Below are positions 1 to 10,401 of a stretch of 64,000 nucleotides of DNA, piece after piece; position 1 is the stretch's first letter, and every line of letters begins with the position of its first letter. Position numbers and translations under genes: made by a program. The notes beneath the pieces were generated by a model, which ran no database searches, was not told the origin of the DNA, and was given only the letters and a program-made list of their open reading frames with translations. This DNA comes from Fulvia fulva (taxonomy: Eukaryota; Ascomycota; Dothideomycetes; Mycosphaerellales; Mycosphaerellaceae): NCBI RefSeq assembly GCF_020509005.1, contig NC_063015.1:434001-498000 (forward strand), read 5' to 3'.

Positions 1-84
1 GCGCAGCGTCATCAGCGATGCCGCTCGCTGTTTGGCTAGATCTACCCTCCATCTTCTCCCGACCCAACAAAACCGTTGACGTCC

Positions 85-2877
85 ATGTACCACGAGCTAG
101 GGTGGCTGGATAGAATAATCCACTGGATCCGCGACCCTGCACCGCTCGCCCTTATTACCACCGCCTTGGTCCTGTTTGTTGGCGTCCACGCTGTCGGTTA
201 CACCGCAGACTACCTCACAATGCCTTCTACATATAGCAATTCGCCTTTCGTGTCGCTCAAGGCCGACCAGAACTGTGGCAGAGCGAACGGCTCTTCCACG
301 AGCAAGAGCTTCGCATCACTCAGCGGCAATGCCACTCCAGCAATCAATGGCGGCCTGAACGGCCAAGTCAACGGCCATACCAATGGCCACAGCAATGGCG
401 TCAAGCATGCAATCAACGGCGACGATGAGTTCCTTCGCCTCGACGCACCACAGCAAGACCTGCTCCTCCTACACGGTCCCAGACAGAAGTACTCTCTCGA
501 GAAGTCGAGAGGCATCCCAGAGCTTCAAGGAGATCGCGAGATCCTCGTTCAAGTTCTCGCCATTGGCTTGAACCCAGTGGACTGGAAGGGTGCAGATTAC
601 GGCTTCAGCCAGCCCAGCTACCCTTGGGTCAACGGCAGAGACTTTGCGGGTATCGTTGTACGAGCACCACGAGACAGCAGCCGTGTCAAGCAGGGTGACG
701 TTGTCTTTGGACCATCTACCGACTACAGAGATGTCAGAAAGGCGGCATATCAAGAGTACGTCGTTACAACAGACTACAACGTTACAAGAGTGCCTGCGGG
801 TGTCACGGTCAAGGAGGGAGCCGCGCTTGGTGTGGCATACGTTGCAGCGGTCACCGCATTGGGCATCAGCTTCGGTGTCGACTTCACAAGCCTTCAATCT
901 GTACCAGCAGGTCCAGATCTCCTCAGACTCACACGCACTCTGGAACGGAGCAAGGTGCCGCAGGACATTCACAACGAGATCTTTAATGGTATTCCAGTTA
1001 GCGAGCGGCCTATTCCTGGAGAATGGCTTGCAATCTGGGGCGCCAACAGCATGACCGGACAGATCTCACTCCAGCTTGCCAAGAACGCAGGTCTCAAGGT
1101 TGCATGCATCGCAGATATTGCAAAGGGCGGTGCTCGACTGTCTGAACTCGGCGCAGACTTCTTGGTCGACAAGTACGACAACAAGCGAGCTGTCGAGATC
1201 CTCAAGGCCGTCACTGGCGGCAAACTTCGCTTCGGCATTGACTGCAACGGCAAAGACACCGCAACATCGCTTCAGGACGCGCTTTCATCTTCAGGTCCAC
1301 GCGGCCACCTCCTGGGACTGGCTGGCCTTCCCAAAAACATCGGTCCAAATGTCGTGCACCACCAGATCCCCATCAAGATCTTCCACGAGGCACCGCAAGT
1401 TGGAGAGGCCATCTCCACGTGGCTCGAAGATCTGCTTATCGCTCGTAGCTTGAAGCTTCCAGAGGTCGAGATCGCAGAAGGCGGCCTTGCTGGCATCAAC
1501 GACGCTCTCGACCGCATGCGCACGGGGCAAATCGGAGGCAGGAGAATCGTTGTTCCTGTTGGCGGAGAGAAGAGCGGCGCTCAATCCCCAGCACCAGCCG
1601 GTGTTGTACCCAACGGTATCGGAAACGCAGCAGTCGGAAGTAGCAGCAATGATCTCAGCTACGCCGACGAGATGAACAGTGACCCCGAACGTGTTCGTTT
1701 CGCGTACTGGGTACCAAACGTATCCGGTGGTCTCGTCATCAGCAAGATTAAGCAGAACACCCGGTGGGATCTGAAGTCGAACGTCACATACGCAAGGACC
1801 GCCGAGAAGTTTGGTTTCGAGTATGCCCTTTCGCAGATTCGTTTCATGGCGGGCTATGGTGCTGAGAACCAACACGAGCCGGTGTCGTTCTCGCAAGCCC
1901 TGCTCATGAATACCGAACGATTGAAGGTCATCGCTGCGTTGTTGCCGGGACCTTGGAACCCAGCAGTCGCAGCCAAGCAGATAGCTTCGATTGATAACTA
2001 CTGCGACGGCCGTGTTTGCGTCAATGTTGTGTCGGGATGGTTCCGAGCTGAGGTAAGTCGTTTCCAATGCGTCTAAACTAGACACAACTGCTGACCTGCT
2101 GCACAGTTCGCATCCATCGGCCAGTGGTGGCTCGACCATGCTGAGCGTTACCGCCGCTCCAAGGAATTCATCGCCTGTCTGAAGGGCATCTGGACCAACG
2201 AAAAGTTCACCTACAACGGCGACTTCTACCAATTCCACGACTACCCCCTCAAGCCCAAGCCCCTCAACCTCCCAGGCCGTCCATACCCCGAAATATTTCA
2301 AGGTGGAAACTCCGACGACGCCAAAGAGAACGCAGGCTCCGTCTCCGACTACTACTTCATGAACGGCAACACCCTCGAGGGCTTCCAGACCCAAATCGCC
2401 GATGTGAAAGAGCGTGCGAAGAAGAATAACCGTGAGGGCCAGGTTGGCTTCGCACTGAACGCGTTCGTCATCTGCCGCGAGACTGAGGAGGAAGCTATCC
2501 GCGTCCTGCAAGACATTCAGGGCAAGGCAGACCCAGAAGCCGTCGAGGGATTCCGACAACAAGTCCAAAACGCTGGCTCGTCAACCGGCAACAAGAGTGG
2601 CATGTGGGCGAACAGCAAGTTTGAAGATCTGGTACAATACAACGACGGCTTCAAAACGAAGTTGATCGGTACAAAGGAGCAGATTGCCGAGCGAATCGTG
2701 CTGCTCAAGAGTCTGGGCGTCAACATCATCTTGACGGCTTTCTTGCACTATGATGAGGAGATTGAGGCTTTTGGACGGGAGGTGTTGCCGCTTGTGAGAG
2801 AGCTGGAGAGGCAAGGGCGTGGAAGGGATGAGGCGCATGAGATCAGTATTACGGGGGATGTTTATAAGAAGAAGTGA
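85..2877 (+). CDS. Fused MDR oxidoreductase / FMNH2-dependent (SsuD/SfnG-like) monooxygenase
   Basis: Two exons, 85..2052 and 2107..2877, joined by a 54-nt intron (GTAAGT...CACAG); about 912 aa. A hydrophobic stretch lies near residues 20-42, then an Asn/Gly/His-rich linker. Residues about 130-495 form a medium-chain dehydrogenase/quinone reductase-like domain (GLNPVDWKGADYG, WVNGRDFAGIV, a Rossmann region, ending GGRRIVVPV). Residues about 530-910 form a luciferase-like flavin monooxygenase of the alkanesulfonate/dimethyl-sulfone type (RFAYWVPNVSGGLV, WWLDHAERYRRSKEF, FQGGNSDDAKENAG). Family knowledge: such monooxygenases use FMNH2 and O2 to cleave C-S bonds. A role in sulfur scavenging is inference. 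No stop separates the two domains, so the fusion is read directly. The start is uncertain: ATG 85 is the first available, ATG 220 would drop the hydrophobic segment, and the window edge hides sequence further upstream. Confidence 0.85.
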
Positions 2878-3164
2878 GCTTGCCGCTTTTCTTTTTCCTT
2901 GGGTTGTTGGGTGTGGAGATGTGTGTTGAGGATGTGTTGTGGGAATGTATTTCTAATTTATGATATCCTGATAGTGATGGCGCTCTTCTGTCGCAAGTTG
3001 AGCAATCGATAGGTCTTGATGTTCGGCCTGCGATCACCACCGCAGATGTTCCCTCCCTCCTTGCATGTACCAACGCACCTAAGGCCGATGACCAGGTCAA
3101 TCGATGGGCCCCGGCGTCATGGAGAGACCAGACCGCACATTCAACAACGAAATCCTTCCAGTCC

Positions 3165-4838
3165 TTGAGAACGCCGGACTCGCCGAAGAAGCTGGTGCGG
3201 CCACCAGAACCAGAACATCAACATCAACATCAACCTGAACCTGTCGATAAGCCGAATGCGGACCCGGATGAGGGTCAGGATCCGCACCATAGCTTTGCGC
3301 TGGCGCATAGTGATGATTTATTCTCTTCTGGCTTGAAGAGGGAAACTCAAGCAGAACCGCAGCCATCGAGACCAGCTGCGAGTGTCGGCGAAAGTCATGG
3401 AACACTGCTCTCGTTGCATCTGAGCGAAGCAAACAATGATGCTGGGTCTGAGGATGGGAGCGGTCCAGGTGCGGCGCTGGCGCAGTGGGATGATCCACCT
3501 GATTTCAAACCTGGTGCAGCATCGAAGGCGGCGCGTGAAGAGGAAGTGGAGGGAGTTGACTTTGGCCCGGCTAGAGGTGTCGTGCAGTGGGATGAGCCAG
3601 CTGGTCCTGACGATGGGAAGCCGGCTACTTCATCGAACTTCTACAAGAATATACGGCCGGCAAACATACAGACGGCGGCTAGATTGAACTCTCCGTCACA
3701 AGAAGAGATGGCACGTGGTGCGGGACTTGCACAATGGGATGATGCGCCTGACTCTAAGCCGGCAGCGACGCAGAAACGTCAAGGCCAGCCAGGAAGGACA
3801 GAAGAGACGGGATCGGAAGGTTTGGTGGCGAGTAAGAACTCGAGCGAGAGTGAGCAAAGCTGGCATGAGGTTGAAGAGACGGACTATGATGCTGCTCCGA
3901 AAGGCTGGAGTCAGGTTGATGATGATGGGCCGCCGCTACATTTGATGCTGGAAAGTGGACAAGAGACGTCGACAGCGAGCGCTGGCACCGCGCCTACTGC
4001 CCCAGAGACGCCGATCAATACCGTCATGCAATATGCCGAGGAAGACTATGATGCTGCTCCGATGAGCTGGAGTCAGGTTGATGATGATGGGCCGCCGCCT
4101 GAGTTGGTCTTCAGGTCTACGGATGCATCGCATGATCTAACGGGCAGCATAAGCAGAGTCATGCGGTTCGATGGACATAGCTCCACTACTGTTCAAAAAT
4201 CGACTAGGTATGACACGGCTCCTGCCAACTGGAGCCAGGTCGACGATGATGGGCCACCGCCTGGATTGGTCTTTAGGTCTGCAGACGCAGTGCGTGAGCA
4301 GACGGATCGGACGAGCAGGGTTGTGAGATCCGATGCGCACGAGACATCGACTGCTTATGATTCCGCTCCTGTCAATTGGAGTCAGGTTGATGACAATGGG
4401 CCGCCGCCGGAACTGCTTCTTCGAGTAGCGGAGCAAGAGTCGACACAAAGAGGAAGTGCCACAAACTCGCGTGTCTATGCCGGTGAAGAACCTCTTGCCG
4501 CCAGTAATGAGGATACACCGCCGACTCAGCCTATCGCTCAATCACCACGAGCGACTACGTCGCCCCGTGAACTCCCTGCGTTGACCGAGGAGCACGAGCG
4601 CGGGAATGTTGAATCAGAGCCTGACTCCGGGGTAATACCCGCTCAAGAGGACGAGACTTCAACTCCATCCACTCCCTCGAAGCCTACGAGAGCCTTGAGA
4701 CCAACGAGTCAAGGAGATAACTCAAGTACGGCCAAATCTTCTGCTGGCAGTCCTAGCAGCAGCAAGAGACCAACTAGAAGCAAGAAGGAGCACAAAGAAG
4801 GGTTCTTTCGGAAGTTGAGTACGAGGTTGAAGAAGTGA
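3165..4838 (+). CDS. Acidic repeat protein with QWDD and WSQVDDDGPP repeats
   Basis: Not recognised as a known family. The frame is open for more than 550 codons up to a TGA at 4838. It holds three QWD(D/E)-x-P units in the N-terminal half, then four copies of YD(A/T/S)AP-x(2)-WSQVDD(D/N)GPP spaced about 50-60 residues apart. A Ser/Thr-rich segment follows, and the C-terminus is strongly basic (KEHKEGFFRKLSTRLKK), which could form an amphipathic membrane- or nucleic-acid-binding tail. The protein is probably mostly disordered. The 5' end is unresolved: this frame has no ATG near its beginning, while ATGs at 3104 and 3119 lie in another frame. Either a small upstream exon exists or translation starts within the frame at a later ATG near 3708. 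Confidence 0.65.
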   Translation: MRTPDSPKKLVRPPEPEHQHQHQPEPVDKPNADPDEGQDPHHSFALAHSDDLFSSGLKRETQAEPQPSRPAASVGESHGTLLSLHLSEANNDAGSEDGSGPGAALAQWDDPPDFKPGAASKAAREEEVEGVDFGPARGVVQWDEPAGPDDGKPATSSNFYKNIRPANIQTAARLNSPSQEEMARGAGLAQWDDAPDSKPAATQKRQGQPGRTEETGSEGLVASKNSSESEQSWHEVEETDYDAAPKGWSQVDDDGPPLHLMLESGQETSTASAGTAPTAPETPINTVMQYAEEDYDAAPMSWSQVDDDGPPPELVFRSTDASHDLTGSISRVMRFDGHSSTTVQKSTRYDTAPANWSQVDDDGPPPGLVFRSADAVREQTDRTSRVVRSDAHETSTAYDSAPVNWSQVDDNGPPPELLLRVAEQESTQRGSATNSRVYAGEEPLAASNEDTPPTQPIAQSPRATTSPRELPALTEEHERGNVESEPDSGVIPAQEDETSTPSTPSKPTRALRPTSQGDNSSTAKSSAGSPSSSKRPTRSKKEHKEGFFRKLSTRLKK

Positions 4839-5092
4839 TACTGCTCCACGACCGCATTGCTCTCTCGTCATTGCAATCACTTCCAATAGCGTGCAACGAG
4901 CGCGACGTAATCGATCAATGACACAGCAGCCGAGCTGAGCATATGAGCTTTGGCTCTTCCCTTCCCGTTCAGGAAATCCGTTACCAAGCTGACCGATGAC
5001 TTTGTGCGACCAGATTGCTGCGATGGAGAATAAGACCGAGTCCACGTCCCAGAGCATGGTGTCTGGTATTCGCTGACCAGGGCCCATCCATC

Positions 5093-6425
5093 ATGGCATC
5101 GTCATCTCTCTACTCGTACTGGTCATACGGCCAAGAATGCCCAGGTGCTTTGATCCAGCCTGCTCCATACAGTCCTAGCATATCGAAACCGCAGGCAGAC
5201 GAGCTCAAAGAATTGATTGCTGCCGCAAAGATTGGTCCTGCCACCTACGAGAATGGTCTGCAGGATCGACGCTATGGTATTACGAGGCAGTGGTTGCAGG
5301 AGGCGAAAGAAGCATGGCTCGAGTTTGACTGGTAAATTGCATCCATACTTCTGCACATTCTGCTGACCTGACAGATTTATAGCAGACAGCTCGACAACGA
5401 GATCAATAATTTCCCCAACTACACGTCCAACATCAACCACGATGGCACAGACTTCACGATGCACTTCGTCGCTCTCTTCTCCACGAACGTAGATGCCATC
5501 CCGATTTTGATGCTGCATGGCTGGCCAGGCAGCTTTCTGGAATTCCTTCCTCTCCTGAACCTCATCAGAAAGAAGTACACACCCGCAACACTGCCCTACC
5601 ACCTCATCGTCCCCTCTCTCCCAGGCCACGGCTACTCCCCCGCTCCTCCACTCGACAAGGATTTCCGCCTCGAAGACTGCGCCCAAATCTTCGACAACCT
5701 TATGGTCCAGCTCAGCTTTGGCGACAAGGGCTACGTCGTTCAAGGCGGCGACGTCGGCAGTAAAGTCGCTCGAGTACTCGGCGGTGTTCATCCTCGTGCC
5801 AAAGCCGTCCACCTGAACTTCTGCATCATGCCTGATCCCGGCAGCATCGATGCTTCCTTCTACAACGAACTCGAACGAGAAGGTCTCAAGCGGGCGGAAT
5901 GGTTCCATAAGCTCGGTAGTGCTTACGCTCTCGAACATGCCACCAAGCCTAGCACGATCGGTCTCGTCCTCTCTACGAATCCGATGGCTCTCTTAGCTTG
6001 GATTGGCGAGAAGATGCTCGATTGGTCCGACGGACCATTACCCCTGAAGACGATACTCGCAGACGCAACTCTCTACTGGCTCACAAACACTATCTCCACC
6101 TCCTTCTGGCCGTACCGTCAACTGTTCACACCGGGCGTCATTGGCGCGCATGAGAATCCGAAGTGGTACATCGGCAAACCGCTAGGGTTCAGCTGGTGTC
6201 CGAAGGAGATTGCGCCTGTTCCGAGGTGAGTACTGCTTGAGGCGCGCTCTGAACAGAACAGGCGAGGGATAATAGGCTGACATCCGCAGGGCTTGGGTAG
6301 AGACTACAGGCAAGTTGGTATGGTACCGCCAGCACGATCAGGGAGGCCACTTCGCCGCGCTCGAACAACCGGAGGTCTTACTGGACGACTTGGAACATTT
6401 TGTAAAGACAGTGTGGGAACATTAG
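5093..6425 (+). CDS. Epoxide hydrolase (microsomal/EHN type, alpha/beta hydrolase)
   Basis: Three exons, 5093..5331, 5383..6225 and 6290..6425, give 405 aa with phases that close exactly. The N-terminal EHN domain is followed by an alpha/beta-hydrolase fold. Visible landmarks are the oxyanion motif HGWPGSF, the nucleophile Asp in QGGDVGSK, and the catalytic His in QGGHFAALEQP. Family members open epoxides to diols by a covalent ester intermediate. Length and motif order are normal for the family, so the protein is probably active. The substrate cannot be read from sequence; detoxification or secondary metabolism are possibilities only. In the spliced model the residue at the first junction is Cys, where the family often has Trp. 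Confidence 0.9.
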
Positions 6426-6570
6426 TAGTGAGGTGACGCGTCCCCAGCGTTTGCTCCTGATGGCCACAAGGACAGCGTGCAATCGCGATCCTTGCACTGC
6501 AAGCTTGGACCACACCGCCGAGGGCGGAGACAAATCTAGCTAGTTGATGCGATCAGAGTTGGCAAGCTTT

Positions 6571-6696
6571 CGACGACTGCCGTCGTGGGCGTCCAATAAG
6601 GAAATCACGTCAACTTGGCTGATGTGATTCGCTTTTTTAGCGGCCTCCGACTGTGGTCGTCTTTTTGTTTGCTAACCTGCTCGTGCCCTCGCGGCT
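6571..6696 (+). repeat. Degenerate direct repeat, copy A
   Basis: Aligns end to end with 6955..7083. Both begin CGACG(A/G)CTG, share ACGTCAACTT(G/A)GCTGA in the middle and end GGCTCGAG. Many differences are C/T or G/A. Confidence 0.55.
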
Positions 6697-6954
6697 CGAG
6701 TTGAGTCATATGATCGGTCGCTTTTCCATAAACCTCGCTTCAATGATCGCGCTTTTTTGCTTAAAGAACCATGTGGTTGTACAAGTTCGGAGAGTGCAGG
6801 CGAACAGTGCAAGAGTCTTCCACAAACGCTGTATGATCAAATTCTACCACCTTGGCAGTGACGATAGAAGCAGAATTACGCGATCAGCTTGGGACTTCTC
6901 CGGCGTTTCGAAGCTTACCATTAGCTTCATAAATTGATCGAATTTGTGTGCCCC

Positions 6955-7083
6955 TCGACGGCTGTAGTCGTGGGCAGGGAAGAAGCCGTCGACGTCAACT
7001 TAGCTGACGTCGTCTCTTCTTCTCTGACTGGGACTATGGTCGTCTCTTCTTTTGACTTTTTGACAGTCACCATGTCGGCTCGA
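6955..7083 (+). repeat. Degenerate direct repeat, copy B, with GACGTCA/TGACGTC palindrome
   Basis: Second copy of the 6571..6696 repeat. Its centre has an exact inverted pair, GACGTCA and TGACGTC, 7 nt apart, embedding CRE-like half sites. Copy A has the same structure with the palindrome partly mutated. Confidence 0.55.
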
Positions 7084-7743
7084 GGGACAGTCTCTGCTAG
7101 GCTTACAGCTTTCACATGTCCGCCAAGACACCATTTCGACTTTCCTCTAAAAGTATGCTACGGTTTGAGATGTATGGTAAATCATATACATCACTGCAGG
7201 ATACGAGTATTGGAGCAGTATATGGTCACTATGTATAGATATATCTGTTTTTGGCCATGGCAAATCACCGTGCGGAAGTGCTTGGCAGTCCGGAACAGAC
7301 GCGTCGTACGCGTTGACTCCTTCTCCGATTTTACGAAGCATCAATGTGCTGCAACATCTCATTCACAGCCGCTCGGTCATTATCACGTTGCTTTGGCGAT
7401 ACGAGAGTGTTCATATCGTTGCATTATACCCACAAGAGCCTTGAAGGAGACTGTTTCCAGATGAACAAGCTTGATGGCCGTCACACTGAGCGCACAATGC
7501 TTGCAAGCACCCTTATAGTAGCTCATCATACTTACATAACCGATCTAGCAGCGTTTACCTCACTTCCTCAACCAAATTCGTCCTTCTTTCACCTTCCTCT
7601 CCTCTTCACCGCCACAAGGCCACAGAGAGACAGTGAGTCCTTCATCACAGTAACCATACCATACGGTCTACACAACGCGCTAACACCCCCCTTGAAGTCC
7701 ACCACACAACCACGACCACGACCACACCACACCACCCACCACA

Positions 7744-8138
7744 ATGGCCAAGAAGGCCAAAAAGGCCAAAAAAACCACCTTCCTCTCTCTCCCGCGCGAG
7801 CTCCGCGACATCATCTACACCCTCGCCTTCAACGGCATCGCCACCCGCCGCGACATCCACGGCACTGAGCACGGCGGTCTCCTCCGCATGGAAGACCCCA
7901 TCTGCGCCGAGGCGCTCGAAATCTGCCTGCACAAGCAGGTCCAAGTCGTGGTCGTGGCCGACTTTCGGCCAAAAGTGAAGGGCGACATCGGGACGTGGCT
8001 GCGGCGCTCGTGCCGCTGCTGGTGGAGTTGGAGCGCGTCGGCTTCAATTTGAGGGCGCCGAGGTGCTACCAGCACCTGGCTAGCCAGGTGGCGCAGGAGG
8101 TGGCGAGGGGTCGGGAGTGGCGCTTTGTGCGTCGTTGA
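7744..8138 (+). CDS. F-box/2EXR-like small protein, frame change or short intron
   Basis: ATG 7744 starts a Lys-rich leader (MAKKAKKAKK), then FLSLPRELRDIIYTLAF, the typical N-terminus of fungal F-box-like/2EXR proteins. The initial frame loses sense after residue 77. The protein-like continuation (LERVGFNLRAPRCYQHLA...GREWRFVRR, stop 8138) lies in another frame. A 53-nt GT-AG segment, 7975..8027 (GTGAAG...GTGGAG), would restore the frame and give 114 aa. However, the skipped bases also read as plausible protein in the downstream frame, and no clear branch site is seen. A one-base frameshift is therefore an equal explanation. Function is unknown; such proteins are sometimes substrate adaptors of SCF ligases. 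Confidence 0.6.
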
Positions 8139-8250
8139 GGGATGGGGAGAAGGGGTGAAGGGAGGTGGAAGGGGAGGGGGGAGAAGCTGGGTTGGGCGGG
8201 CCTGCATGTGAATAGATGCCGCCATAGCGCGCGCTAGAAGGCTGTGCTAT

Positions 8251-9435
8251 CTACACAAATCCAGCGCTGTGCTCTCCGTTGCTCCTCTCGCCGTTCAAGA
8301 AGAATTTCCTCGCCTCGTCGACCAACCGCGCCGGGCCACGAAACGACATTCCAGATACGACATTCTCCTCTCTCCACGTAAACGTCGCATCGTTCCTCCA
8401 AACCTCCTTCTTGCCCGCCGGCACCTCTCCCGTCAACACCTTCCACCACAATCGTTCCAGCCTCTCCATCAGCTCTTCCGCATCAGCCGAATGCGTCTGA
8501 TGTCCACAGCCAACCTTCACTCGCCTCGCCACTTTCTCAAAGCCCGAATCGCTACCACTCGAAGTAGGCCTTTCGGCATGGGAATTCTCAGCCTTGATGA
8601 ACGTCTTCAGCTTCTGCATGGAGAACGCCCATTCAATCATGTTACCCTCGCTCGGCCAGACGATAGGCATGCGTTCGTTGCCGAGTTCTTCGTGGAAGCT
8701 GTCGCCGACGTAGAGGTGCATTTCGGCGTGGTCGTACCAGGCGAGTTCGTCGGGAGTGTGGCCTGGTGTGTGGAGGATTGTTATGCCGAGGTCGGTAGTC
8801 TTTTCATCGAGTTTGTCATCATCTTCGTGGGGGATGGGATACTTCAGCTTCTCGAACGACTGTGCCCAGTGCGTTACGTTGAAGTAAGGAGTTACTTTGT
8901 CGACGAATCTGAAGAGGCCGTGGGTTTCCACATCTGACTCGATGAAGTCTCGTCCGGCGGCGCAGGCGATGATCTCGGTTGTGCCGCCTTGGAGGAACTG
9001 CGAGACGCCTCCGAGATGGTCATAGTGGCAATGTGTAACGATTATGATGTACTTCCTGGCGCCTCCCGGGTTGAGCGGAGAATTATTGTTGCATGGCACA
9101 GGGTACTTCTCGAGATACTCTCGCAGGTGAATGCAAGCGGCGTGCTTGTTGCGCTCGCTAGGCTCATCACCGCCTGTATCCGAGGTTATGAGCAGAGGAA
9201 GTGTTGGGTGGAGCTTTACATAGATGAGGGGGTGTTCGCCAAAGGCATCGTCCTCTTCGACTACGAATGTGGTCTTGTTGATGCGAGTTGTGGTAAAGGA
9301 AGCGCTGAGTGGGCTACGAGGGTCTTTGTGAGTGAGCATTGTATGTGACATCGATGGACTACATTGCGAACGTGGAGTGGTCAATGGCTGAGCTGAAGGT
9401 GAGCTGAAGTCGGGACGATCGGTGCCGAGAGACAT
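8251..9435 (-). CDS. Metallo-beta-lactamase-fold hydrolase
   Basis: Single-exon gene of 394 aa. Zinc-site signatures are complete: THCHYDHLGG near residue 134, HTPGHTPDE, VGDSFHEE and GCGHQTHS. The superfamily includes lactonases, glyoxalase II-like thioesterases and other hydrolases, and nothing in the sequence fixes the substrate. The N-terminal 30 residues are Ser/Pro-rich and the ATG choice there is soft, since further in-frame ATGs occur within 35 codons. It is convergent with the F-box-like gene at 7744, separated by about 110 bp. Confidence 0.85.
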   Translation of the reverse strand: MSLGTDRPDFSSPSAQPLTTPRSQCSPSMSHTMLTHKDPRSPLSASFTTTRINKTTFVVEEDDAFGEHPLIYVKLHPTLPLLITSDTGGDEPSERNKHAACIHLREYLEKYPVPCNNNSPLNPGGARKYIIIVTHCHYDHLGGVSQFLQGGTTEIIACAAGRDFIESDVETHGLFRFVDKVTPYFNVTHWAQSFEKLKYPIPHEDDDKLDEKTTDLGITILHTPGHTPDELAWYDHAEMHLYVGDSFHEELGNERMPIVWPSEGNMIEWAFSMQKLKTFIKAENSHAERPTSSGSDSGFEKVARRVKVGCGHQTHSADAEELMERLERLWWKVLTGEVPAGKKEVWRNDATFTWREENVVSGMSFRGPARLVDEARKFFLNGERSNGEHSAGFV

Positions 9436-10215
9436 GGATAGTTCATTGGTCGAATGTGCTCACGCGCGAGTGGAAGCTGGTGAAAGGGCGACGAATCGCT
9501 GCATTCGGTCGTCCTCTTCCCCTCATCCACACGCTTTTACTTCCATCGAGCAGTCGTCGCAGACCCGCAGCGCGGCTTGTTCATACACATCTATCCTTGA
9601 CATGCTTACTTACCTGCACATGTTCCATGTACGACAGGGCCCGAGCGTCGCCAGTGAGCTTCGATGCCCAGAGTGGTCAGGCTTTGATCACCCGATCAAA
9701 TCGAGCAATCAAAGCTTGAACGGTCGTCTTCAATTTGCACCCTGGAGCCGTGCTGTCGTCTCACACCCACCCGTCTGCGTTGGAGAGCTATGCACAATTT
9801 GATGAAGAACGTGTCCAGGTAGGACGGCGGAGCAGTGGACGACATTGGCTATTTTGGAAGTGTCATGGCAACACTCTCGCCGCCTGAGCAAAAGCACCGC
9901 GTGCGTGTCTTAACCAGTCAACGGCGAGAGGGCGGCCGCGAACGACATGGCTCCTGCAGGCATGGCGATCGACACGGAATAGCCCTAGGCCTCTCTTATG
10001 CCCAGCTGAGAGTCGTCCAGTCTGCCTTCTGCACACGTATCTTCATGCCATCGTGGTCACACAATATATAAGTTAGCATTTGCTCGTGGAAATAACGGAA
10101 AAGAGCCCAGCCAGGAACATGGGCCAAACCTGACCAAACGGAGGCGAGTCGGCATAGTTGGAAATCTGATTCAACCAATTCCGTGACTGACCGGCATTGT
10201 TTCGGCAGGCCATCC
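9436..10215. other. Intergenic region
   Basis: No supported gene. It lies between the divergent starts of the metallo-beta-lactamase-fold gene and the Ulp-like gene, so it should contain both promoters. No clear TATA box or repeat was recognised. Confidence 0.5.
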
Positions 10216-10401
10216 ATGGAGCCACATGCGACCTCACTCGGTGCCCCGAGCGACATATCTGCCGGCGAGAACTCTACCCAACGCAAAGGCAAGATACGGC
10301 AGTGGATGAAAGATATCGATCTGATCGACAATGCAACTGCACCATCTTCCGTGGCTGGTGGCGACCTGAGTTCTACGTAATCCATCCAGGCGGGCGAACG
10401 G

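Larger units (their letters stand above)
6426..7743. other. Intergenic region with degenerate repeats, no convincing gene
   Basis: 1.3 kb without a supported gene. It is locally T-rich and holds two diverged copies of a roughly 130-bp repeat (listed separately). The remaining open frames are short and unremarkable. The last 250 bp, C/A-rich, are probably the promoter and leader of the next gene. Confidence 0.6.

Noticed and set aside
1291..2568. A 425-codon minus-strand open frame
   Set aside because: Antisense to the monooxygenase domain of the fused enzyme; no motif.
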